From assembly GCA_006384855.1 (NCBI GenBank), contig VCJN01000564.1, forward strand, positions 62,001 to 126,000: DNA of 64,000 nt, in the 5' to 3' direction. The notes beneath the pieces were generated by a model. It was given only the letters and a program-made list of their open reading frames with translations, made no database searches and was not told the DNA's origin. This document shows positions 45,039 to 57,986 of this stretch, one piece after another. The position numbers and the translations under genes were made by a program. Numbering within the stretch: the first letter of the stretch is position 1; each line of letters starts with the position of its first letter. The stretch is from Tetraselmis striata. Taxonomy: Eukaryota > Chlorophyta > Chlorodendrophyceae > Chlorodendrales > Chlorodendraceae.

Positions 45039-45121
45039 GCGTATTTACAGTAGGCGGTAAGGATCCTGCTTAGTAGCTAATCCTCAGCCAAAAGTGTCCG
45101 GGGCCCCTACTGTAAATACGC
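45039..45121. mobile_element. Small inverted-repeat unit (MITE-like)
   Basis: Perfect 16-bp arms GCGTATTTACAGTAGG (45039-45054) and its reverse complement (45106-45121) enclose 51 bp. It lies about 90 bp beyond the end of the broken gag-YR copy. No target duplication was established. Confidence 0.45.
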
Positions 45122-45604
45122 AGCCGCGCCCTACGAGAGACCCGCTGCCCGGACAGTTGGACAGCAGCGCGCACTACTCCCGATATAGCGACTATCGTCG
45201 ATATCGACAAGTGGTGGCGCGCGGCGTCGCAACAATCCAGTCGCCTGATCTGAACAACCGCTGGCCGAGACGCCTGACGAATACAACTTGCACGTTCCAA
45301 CTCAACCGGACAGGGTTGTTGCCATTTGCGAACGTCGCCGCGCTGCCGGCAGCCGTGCTCGGGTATCGGAGTCTTTGTGAGGGCGGGTGGAGTCCGCTTG
45401 CGTGGGCCCATATTTGCTTCGCTGCTGCAGCTGCCCTGCCGTCGGCGCTTCGCTTTGCCCCGCCCGCCCATCTCCGAGGAGTGGCGAGAGGGACTCAGCC
45501 AGGGGCAGTGAGCTCCGGCCGCCCTGCGAGGAGCTGTCAGCGTCGGGGGCGGCGGGTGGCGGGTGGTGCGCGCACGCGGCACGCGAGAGTGCGAGGTGGG
45601 CACC

Positions 45605-48051
45605 ATGGAGTCGATCAAGCTTTTCGGTTCCAACACGTGGCGGAACCTGTCCACCACGTTCGGCGGTGACGATCAGGAGGATCTGCTGGAGCCGGCGGGC
45701 AGTGGCTCGCTGCTTGGGCAGCTAAACGAGGCGACGACGCTCTCTCGAATGCAGGTATGCGCCGTTACTGCGCACACCCACGCAGCTGGTGCCAGTCAAT
45801 CAGTGTTACACCCGCAGTAAGATTATCAAGAGATTAATCAAGGCGATGGGCCGCACCAGTAAGTGCGGAAACTCTGAGAGACGCTGGGACACTCCGGGAA
45901 TCTCTGGGACACTGGCGTTGTTACCCTCATTTTGATGTCCTGGGATGCAAGGTGGTGTTGCATGGCACATACCGTCGCTAAACATTGCAGTCGTCAATCT
46001 GTTTCTCACTCGTTGATAGACTCATCCTGCATCGGGAATGTTTGGGTCGCTGGGGCGAAGCATTCGGCATGATGGGCTGCGCAACAAAGTGCACAGTCTC
46101 TGGAGTCGGGCACTGGGTCCATTATCCTCTCTTGTTCCTGTGTATTATTACTGCTTAGCTAAGATATCTCGGGCATCCATCTTGAATCAGCACGAACCCG
46201 AGTCCAAGCTGTCCGGGCGCATTACACGGATTGCTTCATGCACTGGTATGTGAAGACTCGTCAAAGCACATGCTGGGACACGACGATGGCCTGCGCATCC
46301 ACTGTGCTCGAAACGGCGTCTCACCTTTCTGACACTGTCCGCCATGCTTGTGAGTCCTTTCGGCGTTGTCGACGACTGCCCCGGGGAGGGCATGCGGAGC
46401 GCCTGAACGCACCGGGCCATGCTGTCTCTCTGCCCCTCCGCAGAGACTGATCGGCTTCGGCGTCATGTTTGGTATTGGCCTCTTCTTTTCGTTCATTGTA
46501 CGCCCCTCCCCGCGCCCCTGCTGGCGCTTTGCAACCGCCGCCATGCGCTCCCCGATTGCCGCTGCCGCCATGCATGCGCGCGGCGGCCTGACTTTGCCAC
46601 CCCGTGGGTGTGCTGCGGCGGACGGCTGCAGTCCCAGCTGTTCATGCTCAATCCCAGGAAGTTCGGCGTGTGCTACACCATCGGCAACCTGCTCTCGCTC
46701 GGCTCCATGATGTTTCTGATGGGCCCTGTCAATCAGGTGCGGTCGAAACCGGACAGCCGGGCACCCAACCTCGCCATCACGCGAATGGGCGCACAGATGG
46801 CGCTGAAGGCGTTTCAGGAAACTGGGGGGCGGGGGGGGGGGGGGGGGGGGGGGGAGACTCGGCGCAAACCACCACCTCACTTGGGGTCTTTATATATGTA
46901 CTTGTGCATGTATGAATTTCCACCTCCCCCCCCCCCCCCCCCCGGCCCGGGGAGCCCCGCACATGAAGTGGGTGAACTGAAAGAGTCGAACATATCCGAA
47001 TTCACCACGGAAACATGCCAGGGTACCCTTTCCGTCCTCGGGGCAGGATTAACCCCCCCCCCCCTCCCTTGCGGCTGCCGCAGATCAAAAACATGTTCCA
47101 CAAGGCGCGATGGGTGGCCACGCTCCTGTACCTGGGTGCGCTGATCGGCACGCTGGTGTCTGCCATCTACGTGAGCGCCGGCCGTCGTCCCTGCCTTGTC
47201 TCCCGTTGCGACATGCCGCTTGCTGGCTCATGCCTCGGCGTGCGGATGGCGACGACCGTCAGTGGCTGACCCCCCCCCCCCCCCCCCCCCCCGGGGTCCT
47301 CCCTGCCCTGCCGCACGCTGTGTGCAGTACCAGAGCGCCCTTCTTACGCTCATCTTCATCTGCCTGCAATTTTGCGCAATGATCTGGTGAGGCCGCGTCT
47401 GGATCACCCGCATTGGCCTTGGATGTTGTTGGTACCCCCCCTCCCCGTGTCACCCCTCTCGGAATGAAGACAGAAAAGAACCGCCCGAGAGCTGTGAGGC
47501 CCCGTTGGTTTATCATCAAGGTTGCCGACAAGGCGTTGGTTGTAGTGGACTATGATTGATTATATGCACATAAAAGTGTTGTGTTTGCTGTGTGTCGGGC
47601 AAGCGGCACCGGTGCAGCGGTTGACGAGGCATGCCTGATTATCCTATGTGAAGCCCTGGGACTGAGGGACTGCAGCAGCTTGTAGATGGGCCCAAAGATG
47701 CGGTGTCAAGTTTGGGAACCAATTCACCAAAGTTGTTGGTTGGGCAGTTAATAGTTCTTTCATGGCGCTGCAGGTCGCCTAAATTCATTAGATGGGCATA
47801 TTGGTACATGAGGCGCAGGAAGGGGAGGTTTGAGATGGGGATAGAAGGCGGGGACGGTGGGGCGGGGGGGGGGGGGGGGGGGGGAGGGGGGTATAGGGGG
47901 TAGGTGCTCGAGCGATAGCAGCGGTCCCAGGGATTGCTCAATGCTGGAAGTGGTATTTACCAACATGTCCTTCGCCAGGTACTCCATATCATACATCCCC
48001 TACGCCCGGCAAGTCATCATGAAGATGTTGGGGGCGTGCTTCGCCGATTGA
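45605..48051 (+). CDS. SFT2: SFT2-family vesicle transport membrane protein
   Basis: Six exons, 45605-45754, 46444-46497, 46632-46736, 47084-47170, 47328-47386 and 47979-48051, join in phase to 175 residues, a normal SFT2 length. A soluble N-terminal half is followed by four membrane segments: GFGVMFGIGLFFSFI, then YTIGNLLSLGSMMFLMGP, then LLYLGALIGTLVSAIY, then LLTLIFICLQFCAMIW. The family signature around LNPRKFGVCYTIGN and the C-terminal WYSISYIPYAR motif are both present. The Trp codon of that motif is split across intron 5, which confirms the junction. SFT2/GOT1-type proteins act in fusion of endosome-derived vesicles with the Golgi. Introns 3 to 5 contain C and G runs. Product confident; a small extra exon between exons 1 and 2 cannot be excluded. 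Confidence 0.93.
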
Positions 48052-51000
48052 GGCGTCCGAGCGCGAAGATACAAGTGCACCATGGTGGCGCTCCGAATGG
48101 AAACAGTCAAGCTGCATTAACGGCCGTGAATCGACATAACACTCTGAGGAAGCTAGCGGCGTTGGAAATCGAACCTTTTCAGCGCTTTGTCCTGGGCAGT
48201 GCTGCAGGCCGGCTGCTGTACAGTCCGAGCGAGTGCAGGAACCCGCCGGGTCGGCCCGGGAGCCGCATGTTGTCCGTGGAAGGCCAAAGGTGGAATGTAA
48301 CATGTGTGGTTGCGTGCACGTAAACGCCGCTAGCGTGCACGTAAACGGTCAAGCCAACACTGGCAGGGGAGTCCTCATGATGATGCTCCCGCAGCCGGGG
48401 CAGTGATACCTTTGTGGCTCAGGCAGAGCCCGATCAGGGTTGGCAACACCATGGATTCTAATTGCATAACAAAAGGCATTTATCCTGTCCTTTTTGCATG
48501 TCTACACATAGATGTCAATGCACACGTGGGTGCCAAGTACGCCTTTTAGTATTACATCACAGTATCACAGCCACAGATATGATGAATACCTCATTACATC
48601 GGCGTTTCAATTATGTACCCACAGGACATTTATCGGTGATTGCATACAATTATATTTTAGATAGTTTAGTCTTTTATTTACTTCCCAGTACCCTGTTGCT
48701 TAACGCAGCGCTTAATTGTACATTTTTCGCAAGTACAGTCCCCCTCGTAAGTCTTGCTGCCATGTACGTATCTGTTCATATCGCCACGTCAGCACGGGCG
48801 GCGCCGACCACCGAGTGGTACAGTGGCGCATTTTTATGATATAAATAACATAGAATATTCATCAACGGCTTGAGATGTGATAGGTGGCGGAGGGGGGCCT
48901 GCCTGTTACGTTCGTGATTCCGCTCTGCGCTGGTTCGAACCCTGCCGGGGCCCTCGGTGGAAATATAATAACCGAGGGGGGTAGGGGAGCCCGATGCAAA
49001 TATTGTTAGGTTCTCCTACAAGCCCTAGTACAGTGGCTTACCGCGCGACCCGCATCCCGATAAAAAGGCGATGAACTGGCCCCGCGCGGGCGGATTTCCC
49101 CCGCTTATGGGCCCGCTAGGCGCAGCCCAATAGCAGAATATGGGAGCGTATTGATGGCCAGCCCTACCACATATCCTGGACGATGCCCTAGCAGGTGACC
49201 ATATGGACCCACCCGCTGACCCGGGGGCTGCACCCCTGCGCAGTATGGGCTGAAGCCCGGCTCTACCAAGGGCGCATTGAATGCGGACAGCAGCTGTAGG
49301 TGGTTTTGGAGCAAGCCTCAATCGCAGTATTGGCCGTTTTGCGGGAACTGCTCACTTGCTTGCATGCCGACGATGGGGAGAGCGCGCCTTTGTGAATGTG
49401 CTCTACGATGGTGTAGCTAACTCTTGGCGTGCATCCGTACAGATAGTAGAACGCATATACGTGCGATGTAAAAAATCGTGCCTTCGTGACATTGGGTTAT
49501 CAAATTCATTGCCAAGCCTGAACAATGACACGCACACGTATGGCTTGTACATCAATGAGAGCACAACAAACGCCACTTAAGCCCCCCCCCTCCCCCCCCC
49601 ACACGCATGATGTCGTGTTCACGTATGACACACACTGAAGGGCGCGCCCGCAAACGAAGGTGAGGGCTCATAATGGGCCAATCTACAATTGATGCTTGAC
49701 AAGTGGGGCAAGACTTTTGTGGGCAGGTGTACATACTCGGAAATTATTTCAAAGATACATCTTGCTGAACGATGACACTGTTGTGCTATTACGATTACAG
49801 GCCATGCGCACAACATGTAGAAGTGGCGTATAAACACTATCACATATATTGAAAAACTGCATGCCAATGAGAGGCGCAAGAGTACGGAGCTGGCGGTCTA
49901 CATAGACCGCTAATCCTCACATGAAATCGCACCAACTTCAGTCCTGTCGTGCACCATCCGCAAATGCAGACTGCTGCTGGGAACGCTCTTCTCAAGCAAT
50001 AATCAGGATGCTTGTATAGTACATATATGTATATACTACTATATACCATCGTATGATATCTTAGCAGTATCGCTACGCCATCACAACCTCGTCACAATAT
50101 AATCCCATTTTGCCGCACCAGGCCAGCAACCACTGGGTGCAAAGATTACGCAAGAAGCACCACACCCACCGCCGCGGTGAGCGCATCCAGGGTCGTCGGT
50201 CGGACACTCGTCGGACAAGGCATTGCGCCAGGTCGTTCGATAGCATGTGAGCAAGTATACAGGTATTAGCAGTACCAATAAGAATGTGTATCATTGACTG
50301 ATCCGGAACGAGCGACGCCGGTGCTGCCGTCATGCACTTTTCGTTCTCGTCACATGCGTCCAGAGATGCGAAGTTTCGGAAATATGACCGCGAATACGAG
50401 ATTATTAACTTTAATCACATGCAGCCATTCAATTTACATTCACGGTAATGCAGTTTGTTGTAAGAAAGAGAAGGAGAGGTAGAAACCTTTCATGGACTTG
50501 TAGGTGGTTGGAATTCATCACGGCATCCCAGTTGGGTGAAACAACTAAGCCCATTTATTAAAGTGAGAAAGTGTGGGTCCCGCGGGTAATCGACGACACA
50601 CCGTCAGCGCATGCAACTAGACATCACGAGTACGCTAGGTGGGCCCATGGTCCCATGGCAGCTTGAGATTCGGCGGCTAGCGTGTCTAGCACCGGTAGGT
50701 GAAGCAACCCCAGCTCTATAGTCAGATTACTCTCTTTCTTTGTACTCTGCATCTCCTTCAGGTGTCGAACATGTAGAAGGCGTTGTCAAATGGCTGGGTC
50801 GGCGTCCTGTATATAAGCCGGCGGCGGGCTGGCGGGGCTTAGGAAGGGAGCGTGCATTTGGTTGTGACGGGCGCGGCGGTGGGGGACGGTGGCGTCGTTG
50901 CCGCAGATTCACAATGGAACGAGCGCGTGGTAACTGCAACATTAGTCTGTCAACATATGCCTGGTGCAGTGTTGTTTGTTGTACGTAGGAGCCGGTTGCA

Positions 51001-52392
51001 AACGACGGTGATCGAGGGATGTCGGGTGCCAGTGGCGCCATGGCCGCGTCGAGTGCGTGTGTAACGTCCCTGAGCATGCGCAACCCGCTACCCCGACAGG
51101 GATAACTATCACCCGCACCGATCGCCACCTTTCTGCGCGGAGTGTGCATATTAGCGGGTCATATTCATTGGGGTTTTTGCAGTTAATTGTTTCTCCTTGC
51201 ACCGAGCGTCGGCACAACACCATATATTTCAAAGAGCGGCAAGCCACACTGTTCCCGTTGAAAGTCCATTGCTGTGCGGGGGTTTCGGCACAGGCGACAC
51301 CCCTATGGCGCAGACTATGTCCGGGCGTAGTGCACTCTCGATAGTCTGGGGCTGAGAACCCAGCATGGCGGCATGCCGTGGGGGATATGTCATCCGCCAA
51401 ATCTTCCACAATAATGGGTACATATTTTCGGTCCATCTTGGTAGTATATAAAATAACGCCATAATGCAAGTTCGAATGTCAGGCTGGGAGCGCCGGAGCT
51501 GTCCGAGGACTGGCGGCAGGTGCATATCCTCCGAAAGTTATTAATATCCTCCGAAAGTTATTATGAGCAGCAATCAGAATTACTATCGCTGATGTTTTTC
51601 TGAGGACGAGCAGTAGCGGCTGGCGATTGCTTGGAAAATCTTCAGCTGAAAATCGTGAAAAATCCGGCCTAGTAAAGCATCATCCGCCTGCCTTCCGGTA
51701 TAACGACTTGTCGACAGCAGCCTCAACTCCGATTCCAGCATAAGCGCTTACGACGCTGCGTATGCCAAGGATCCCAGTGAGGAGTCACAGTCTGATGTAT
51801 GCGGACGACAGCTACACTTCGTACCGTTGGTGTAACACCAGTACTGCTGCCGTTGTAATAATCCTCTCTTGACCACGTCACCCTTCGATATAAGTGATAG
51901 TACATAATATTTGCCACCCAGAAGGTGGCGACCGTGCGCGATCGGCCTCGCTGAACCAGAAGTCTCAACTCCCGCGAAGTGCAGTGATGGTGGTGATGGT
52001 TGTAAGAGCTATATATAGAGCTAGCAAACAATATGGGCGATGTAGTCGTCGATACAGAAAGACATGCGGAATTCTCGTCGACCCACGACCGCCTCCCAGC
52101 GACCGAGTTCCCAATGTACTGACTCGGAGGAACGGCCGAAAGGGAGGGAACGCCGATGTACACATTCAAGGCTGCTCTGTACATGACATACGATGGCATG
52201 CCGTCTTGACTTGACTGGAATGTCTTCCCTTTCTCTTTGCTGCTAAAACGCGAGACTCTATTCGTTTGCAGTACCAATCACCCGCCGTCATCATTCAATC
52301 TCCCATGCACCTTCGGTGCAACGAAACGATGGTTTACAAATTACAGTGTGCTTCACATCTAGACCGAATTACATCGCGTGAACATTACTCAC
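48052..52392. other. Long interval without recognised gene
   Basis: 4.3 kb with short or random-looking frames. Near 48930 a GGTTCGAACCCT word resembles a tRNA B box, but no tRNA fold follows. At about 51521-51561 a 20-bp unit (AATATCCTCCGAAAGTTATT) is tandemly duplicated. The 3' end of the unrecognised minus-strand gene may extend into the right edge of this interval. Confidence 0.35.
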
Positions 52393-55100
52393 CTGCTGGC
52401 AGGCGGCGCTTGCTGAGGTGAGTTGTCATTCTCATCCGGGACTGGCATGAGTGTCCACCACTGAGGCCCATCAACCAGCATGAGGGCTGTTTCGATGATG
52501 GCCGTCTGCCTTTTCATGAGGGCCAGCGTCGGCGAGGTCTGCACGAGACTGGGATCGGGAAGCGCCACAATCCCTGGCGAGCCGCCACCCTGCACCGCGC
52601 TGCCGTGCGCTGGCGGCCCTGCTCTCCCGACGTGCGCTGCCTTCAGCAACCTGCCGGGTACCACTCTCACCGGCGGCACCAGCCTGCTCGGCGGCCTTCA
52701 TGGCCTCCTTCTTCATTGTCTTCAGCACGAAATCCCCCCAGTTGTTGGCTTCCACCGCATCGGTCGGCATACCGAGTACGGTGGGCCATGCCCACCCCTG
52801 CATGGTCTTCGCCCCGGGAAACTCCACGCCGGCATACGCCCACGTCATGTATACCAAGCTCAGGAACCTTGCGATCAGCACGCCGTTGATCTACACAACA
52901 GAGGCCAATAATTTAGCCGCCAACGGCAGCCGTGGGGGTTAACAGCTACGGAGCCATGCAGTGGCTTGCTCTCAGACCGGCCGTCCGGGATTACACACAG
53001 TCGCTGCTCAGAGGGTTGTGAATGACCACGCATGCGTGCCACTGGCAGGCGGGTTTACCTTTTCAGCCAGCTCCAGGTCGCTGCCCGCAACCGTAGGGAC
53101 GATCCCGCGCGTCTGCACAAACTCATCCTCCTCCAGCTGGTCCACCAGAAGCTGAGCGCTCCAGCCTTTCCGATAGGCAGCGTGCGCCTGGAGGTGCGCG
53201 GTGCTGCGGGTCAGCACCGTGAACAGGGCACAGAGGAGCGAGTACGGCGGCAAGCAAAGGGCGGAGCACGCACCTCATCCACAAATGACCGCAGCGAGGT
53301 CGGTAAGCCGAGAATGATGCCGATGAAAGCCAGCAGCAGGCGGATCGCGGCGCTGCGAGGGTTGTCCTCGTCGACCACGCTGGGACCTGCGCGTTGGGCG
53401 CAGAACGAGGCGGGGGGCGGTGAGAAGGGAGCTGGCACGCACTGCCACGCGGGACCGCAGCGGCAGCGCGCACGCGGAGGGGGAGTCGTGGTGGTCAGGA
53501 GAGGGATTGAGGGGCGTGACATTACCTGCCGGCTCGGGCATTGGAACCTGCGCCTCGGCGCCCTCCTCGCCTGTCACAAAATCCCCCACAATCTGCGCGG
53601 TGCGAATCTTCTGTGACACCTGTCAAAGGCAACGCCGCCGGAGGGGACCACATGCCGTACCGTTTAGTGGCGTCCGCGTGCCCTATTTACAATGGATTAT
53701 GTCGCCAGGCCGAGTTGCTATTACCGTAGTGTTATTGTGATATATCCTAATGTATTTGACGTATATATAGCTGTTGCCCCCGCACAGTGAAAAAAATGGT
53801 GGTGGTGGGGGGGGGGGTTGGGGGGGTTATTGGGAACTTTGTCTCATGGATTGGCAATTCCGTGGTATAAATCGAGCCCTGTAGACCGTCCTTAATAATC
53901 GCACCTAAAGCTGACGAGGACCTCTATCTCGTTAGCTTAGGTCCTAGTTATACCTAAGCTAACGAGATAGAGTGAACCAAAAGCGTGTTTGCAGCAGAGC
54001 TACATGTGGTGCAAACGACATCGCAGGGGGGGTCGAGGGTAGACCATGCGAGCTGCACACCCAGCCATGGCATTCTGTCCCCGCGGAGGAGGCGTCACCT
54101 GCAGTGTGAGGAGAACCACGCGGGTGTTCTCTTGCATGAGGAGGACCACCGGGCTGCGCTCCTCCTCCGGTGTCATCTGCTGCGTCAGCAGCACCCTCTG
54201 CAGCGTGAAGCCCTGCAAACGTGTGCCGGGATGTCAGAGCGGACGTATCGCGCTGGTCGCCCCTAGCACAAACGAGGAGAGGTACAATGACGCACGATGG
54301 TGCACGATCACCGAAAATGATGCGGGCATCCATGCAATCATACGTGCCCAAGTCGATGTATGCAGGTGTGCCAGCTCGTGGCGGAAGCCACAAGGAAGGA
54401 GGCAAGAGACGTGGGGTCAGACGGAGTGGAGAGGACGTCACCTCTGAGACACGGGCCAGCGTCTTGGCGGCAAAGGATCGCAGGCCCGAGTAGGTGCGGT
54501 CCTCCCTGTCCGGCAGCCCGCCGCCCTCTGGCGCAACCAAGCCCAGCTCCGTGAGGGTGCTCATCACCAGGCAGACGCGGGAGACCACCACGTCTTGCTC
54601 CATGGGGGTGAAGTTGGCGGGGCCGATGCTCATCGCTAGCAGCGTCACCTCGTTCTTGAGAGGGAGGGAGGACAAGGGGAGGTGTCAGGAACATGCTGGC
54701 CAACATACTGGCTGGACATCCCCCCCCTTCCTCCCGGGTGTACCTTGATGTCGTCCATGCTGTAGCCGGCCGCAAACGCCTCCACTGCTGCGGCGATCAC
54801 CTGCTCCAGCGCAAAGAGGGAGCCGGCCTTGGACGCGTTGTGCGACAGTAGCAAGAAGCGCACCAGCGCTGCCAGTCGGCGGTCTCCCTCCTGCCCAGCG
54901 ACACCACGCAGCGCGCATCAGTGCGACCGCTCCGCGTTTCAACCGCTCTGCGTTTTGACTTCCTCAGCACAGCCAACCATATCCTGCCCTAAAAACTCCA
55001 GCGCAGATGGCCAGGTATCAATGCGTTGCCGGCGCGCCGCTGCTCACCTCGCTGGCACCCGCTGCCGCCCGAGTCACGACGCCCTGGCCGCGCTCGCCGT
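52393..55100 (-). CDS. Unrecognised conserved-looking multi-exon membrane protein
   Basis: Exons (complement) that join in phase: one ending at 55048, then 54744-54890, 54442-54654, 54099-54212, 53526-53619, 53274-53386, 53059-53187 and 52671-52890, probably one ending at 52393, and perhaps more. The start codon and C-terminal exon are unresolved. The encoded chain begins with a helical domain (LVRFLLLSHNASKAGSLFAL, AAGYSMDDIK, GPANFTPMEQDVV) and a second helical stretch (TLQRVLLTQQMTPEEE). A hydrophobic segment follows (IRLLLAFIGIILGLPTSL), then an acidic region, then a second hydrophobic segment (VLIARFLSLVYMTWAYAGV) and a Lys/Glu-rich helix. An Arg/Ala/Ser-rich stretch before 55048 could be the end of a transit peptide. 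I do not recognise the family and assign no function. Exon phase agreement across seven introns makes it a real gene. Confidence 0.62.
53922..53972. repeat. Perfect inverted repeat, 21-bp arms, in an intron
   Basis: Arms 53922-53942 and 53952-53972 are exact reverse complements (left arm begins CTCTATCTCGTTAGCTTAGG) with a 9-base spacer. It lies in the intron between exons 54099-54212 and 53526-53619 of the unrecognised gene. Confidence 0.92.
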
Positions 55101-57727
55101 GTCGCCCACCGCGCGGCAGCACAGGTACGAGGCGCGAGGGGCTTCCAGAAGCGTCCACCGCGCGAGCTGAAACCCCGCGCGTTTGCAGTGCCGGAACCCT
55201 GGCAGCTCCCACCGCGCGGCGAATCTGGGAAGCAGTGCGCGAGCGCGGCACGGGGACTCCTGTCCCAGGCGCCAGCGGTCGAGCCACAAAGGGGTCATCC
55301 TGCGCTCGTGGCGCAGCACGAGGTTCGCTCCGTACAGCCGGTCTGCCGACAGGTGCAACCGCCTGGACATATCTCCCGGTTTGAGGCGCAGCGTGTACAC
55401 GTCGGATCCGGTCAGAGGTATGACGAGGGGCAGCCCTCGGGAGTTGGACCGCTTTGAGCAAGAGGGGGCGGGGGGCTATTGGTTGCCCGACACCCACGCT
55501 CCTCGCCAGGCTCCAGTCGACTTCCGTACGGCAGCGACCCCCGACCGCCAGTGACTGACAGCGCTGCTGACGCGCTGTGATGCGCTGTCCATTCTGTATC
55601 AGCAGGCGCGCCTTTTTTGGCTCAGCATGCGATGAGTACAGGTAGATGCACCTTGGTACCAAAATTGAAAACCCGTACACTATGCCATAAATAAGTAGCG
55701 AATTAATATAACAATAACGCGCACAAAGCGAAGTGAACCGAAAGTCATTTACTTTGGCTAGTCTTTGTTTTTTAATCCAATAGATAGATATTGCACACAC
55801 ACATATATCTCCATCTGAGGGTAATTTGGGTACTTCAAATTTTGGCACACTTGAGTAGTTTTCTGCCCCTATATCTTGGCCATATGTGGTCCAACCCGGA
55901 GGTTACTAGCTCAAGTTGACGAAGTCATTTATAGGTCTTTCAGAGGAATATATCTACCCATATGCTGTGGTGAACTTCGCAGTCGGGGGAGGAGATCCAA
56001 GCACGGTAGGTTCACCGGATGTTTGAATATGCCGCGCACCGCGTCGGGGGCCACTCAACGCGTCATGGACCACCACCACCGCCACCTTGCCGTTCGCCAT
56101 GCTGAAGTTATGAAAGCTCATCTTAGCGTCACTCTAGCATCCTAGGGGCAACGGCGGCGGCGGGTTCCATCCAAGATGTGCCGCGTGCCAACATGCATGC
56201 TTGAGATCAGACCCGTTCATGGCGCATGCGTGCGTTGCGTACGGTGGCCTACTGGCGACCAACACTACAGCTCGCCCTGAAACTCAGGTAGGACGTGATC
56301 CCTAGCACTATTCCATGTCCCAGGTTCTCCTCATCTCCCTTCTCGCTAGGCCTCGCCAGCTGGCGTCGGGCGCCAGCACCACACATGCACCAGCGTGGGC
56401 TAGTTCGTAATAACCCGGCCGGCAGCGCCCCGCCTCACTCGCGGCGGTTCGGGCGCCACATCCTCCAGCCCCGTCCCTGCCCATGAACGCTCGATGGCGC
56501 ACTCCCCCTAGTGCCACCTTGGTTTATCATCTAAACGTTTAGCGTTCCCTCATTGAAACCCGTGAGCAAACATTTCAGTGGGTGGATGCAAGGCGCGCAA
56601 TGCCGCATAGTCGGTACTCCGGAGGTGAAAGTGTACCAAAAACATTGCTGACGCACCCAAGACCCACCCCCACACACGCGGTTAATCGCCCCGGTTCCGG
56701 ATCTGGACAGAATCCGACCGAGGTTGCGGGTCCCGAAAGCCATGCCCCAGGGCTTGCTATCGTGTCTGAATTGGGTGCGCTAGGCCGAAACCCCAGACTT
56801 GGCTTGGTGCACCTGAACTTGGCTTGGTGTTCCAAAAATACCCCACGATGGAGATAAATGCTGGCCGCATTTATTTATATGCACTTTTTGTCGCTCCTAC
56901 CCGTATACGCACATTAAAATTATCGTCAGCATTTCTATGTTTGTTGTTTATTGGGTGGAGCAGAAGCTAGTATTATAAATATGCGAAAGCGACGCGCCAC
57001 CACGGATACCTGTACTAAGGATTATTATCTGAGTGTTTCGCGCTAGTTTATCGTTATCCTATGACCCCACTCAATGTGGAATATGTTAGTGATAGGGGAT
57101 GGTTTCTTTCCCTTGCAGAGATTTGCTGCCCAACTCTATGTATCGTCCCTGCGGCTCCTCGTTTCAATCACCTAGGCTCTCGTCAAGCTGAATCAATGCA
57201 TTATAAGATTATGCATTGTATGCAATTACTGATGTGTGGTCCTGCCGTTTTCTAAAGGCAGTCTTTCTGTGACAATATTTTACGAGCACGATATATACTA
57301 CGAGTTAGTGCGAGTACTATGTGTACGAGTCCTAGTACGATGTGTACCTGAGACCACGATGAGTATACATGTGCGATATGATGCTGCCATGTGGCAAGGG
57401 TAGTGGAAACTGGTAACAATTTCTGTATTCTGAAGAACATCGCGTCTCTGTCTCTGCGCCACCACTGCACGCCACCGCCTGTGTTTTGTGTCTCCTAACG
57501 CTGGAGACTGTCTGCTAATTTCCGGTGTATAGAGGGTTAGGGAGAACGTAGCAGAACACCAGTGTCGGGCCACCATGCATTAAGTGGCGCAATCTGCCAT
57601 GGAAATGTGATACCCGGGGAGGTGGGGGGAGGGGCAGCATGAACAACAAGTGAATTAGTTTTGGTTGCGAGTAACAATTTGCCTTGCCTGGAGTGCAGCC
57701 ACTTTTGTCGTGATGAGGCGCACACAG
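55101..57727. other. Interval upstream of the unrecognised minus-strand gene
   Basis: The first part (to about 55560) is GC-rich and probably contains the 5' exon and promoter of that gene. The rest is lower in GC with only short frames. No repeat or RNA gene recognised. Confidence 0.35.
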
Positions 57728-57906
57728 CTATTCACCTGCTACCCTGCTCATGCGCGCGCTGCGCCGATGGTCGTTGCTCGAGATCTCGGTGGGCAATGTG
57801 GACATGCCGCTTGATGGGGTTTCATGGGATCGCCTATTGCCTATTACCAGGCGCAACAGCTCAGCTTGGAACGTCAGCAGGTCGTAGCATGGGTACCGTG
57901 TCCACG
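57728..57906 (-). pseudogene. Terminal-exon fragment of an ABHD14-like hydrolase gene
   Basis: The minus-strand frame reads TRYPCYDLLTFQAELLRLV, later SSGMSTLPTEISSNDHRRS, and stops at 57728. The last exon of the complete gene (59004-59189) has GRHPCYLDNPPLFHAELLDLV and PSGMSSLLSKISSDHRR at the same spacing. A possible acceptor (TTGCAG) precedes it at about 57922. No other exon of the gene was recognisable within about 1 kb upstream, so this is most likely a partial tandem duplicate, 1.3 kb from its source. The His in the catalytic-His region is replaced (RYP instead of RHP). Expression cannot be judged. Confidence 0.65.
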
Positions 57907-57945
57907 TCCAGTATCTTGGCTGCAATTTGAGGGAAGTGGGGCAAT

Positions 57946-57950
<5 letters not shown>

Positions 57951-57984
<34 letters not shown>
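57951..57984. repeat. (TG)n microsatellite
   Basis: About 17 TG units just upstream (in gene sense) of the ABHD14-like exon fragment, followed by a short G run. Confidence 0.95.

Positions 57985-57986
<2 letters not shown>

Noticed and set aside
48880-48960. tRNA gene suggested by GGTTCGAACCCT
   Set aside because: The T stem has a mismatch, and no acceptor stem, D arm or anticodon arm pairs upstream. At most a tRNA-derived fragment.
51723-52277. 184-codon minus-strand frame as the C-terminal exon of the unrecognised gene
   Set aside because: An acceptor can be placed near 52260, but the composition looks random and includes a His run from a simple repeat. Not supported without transcript data.
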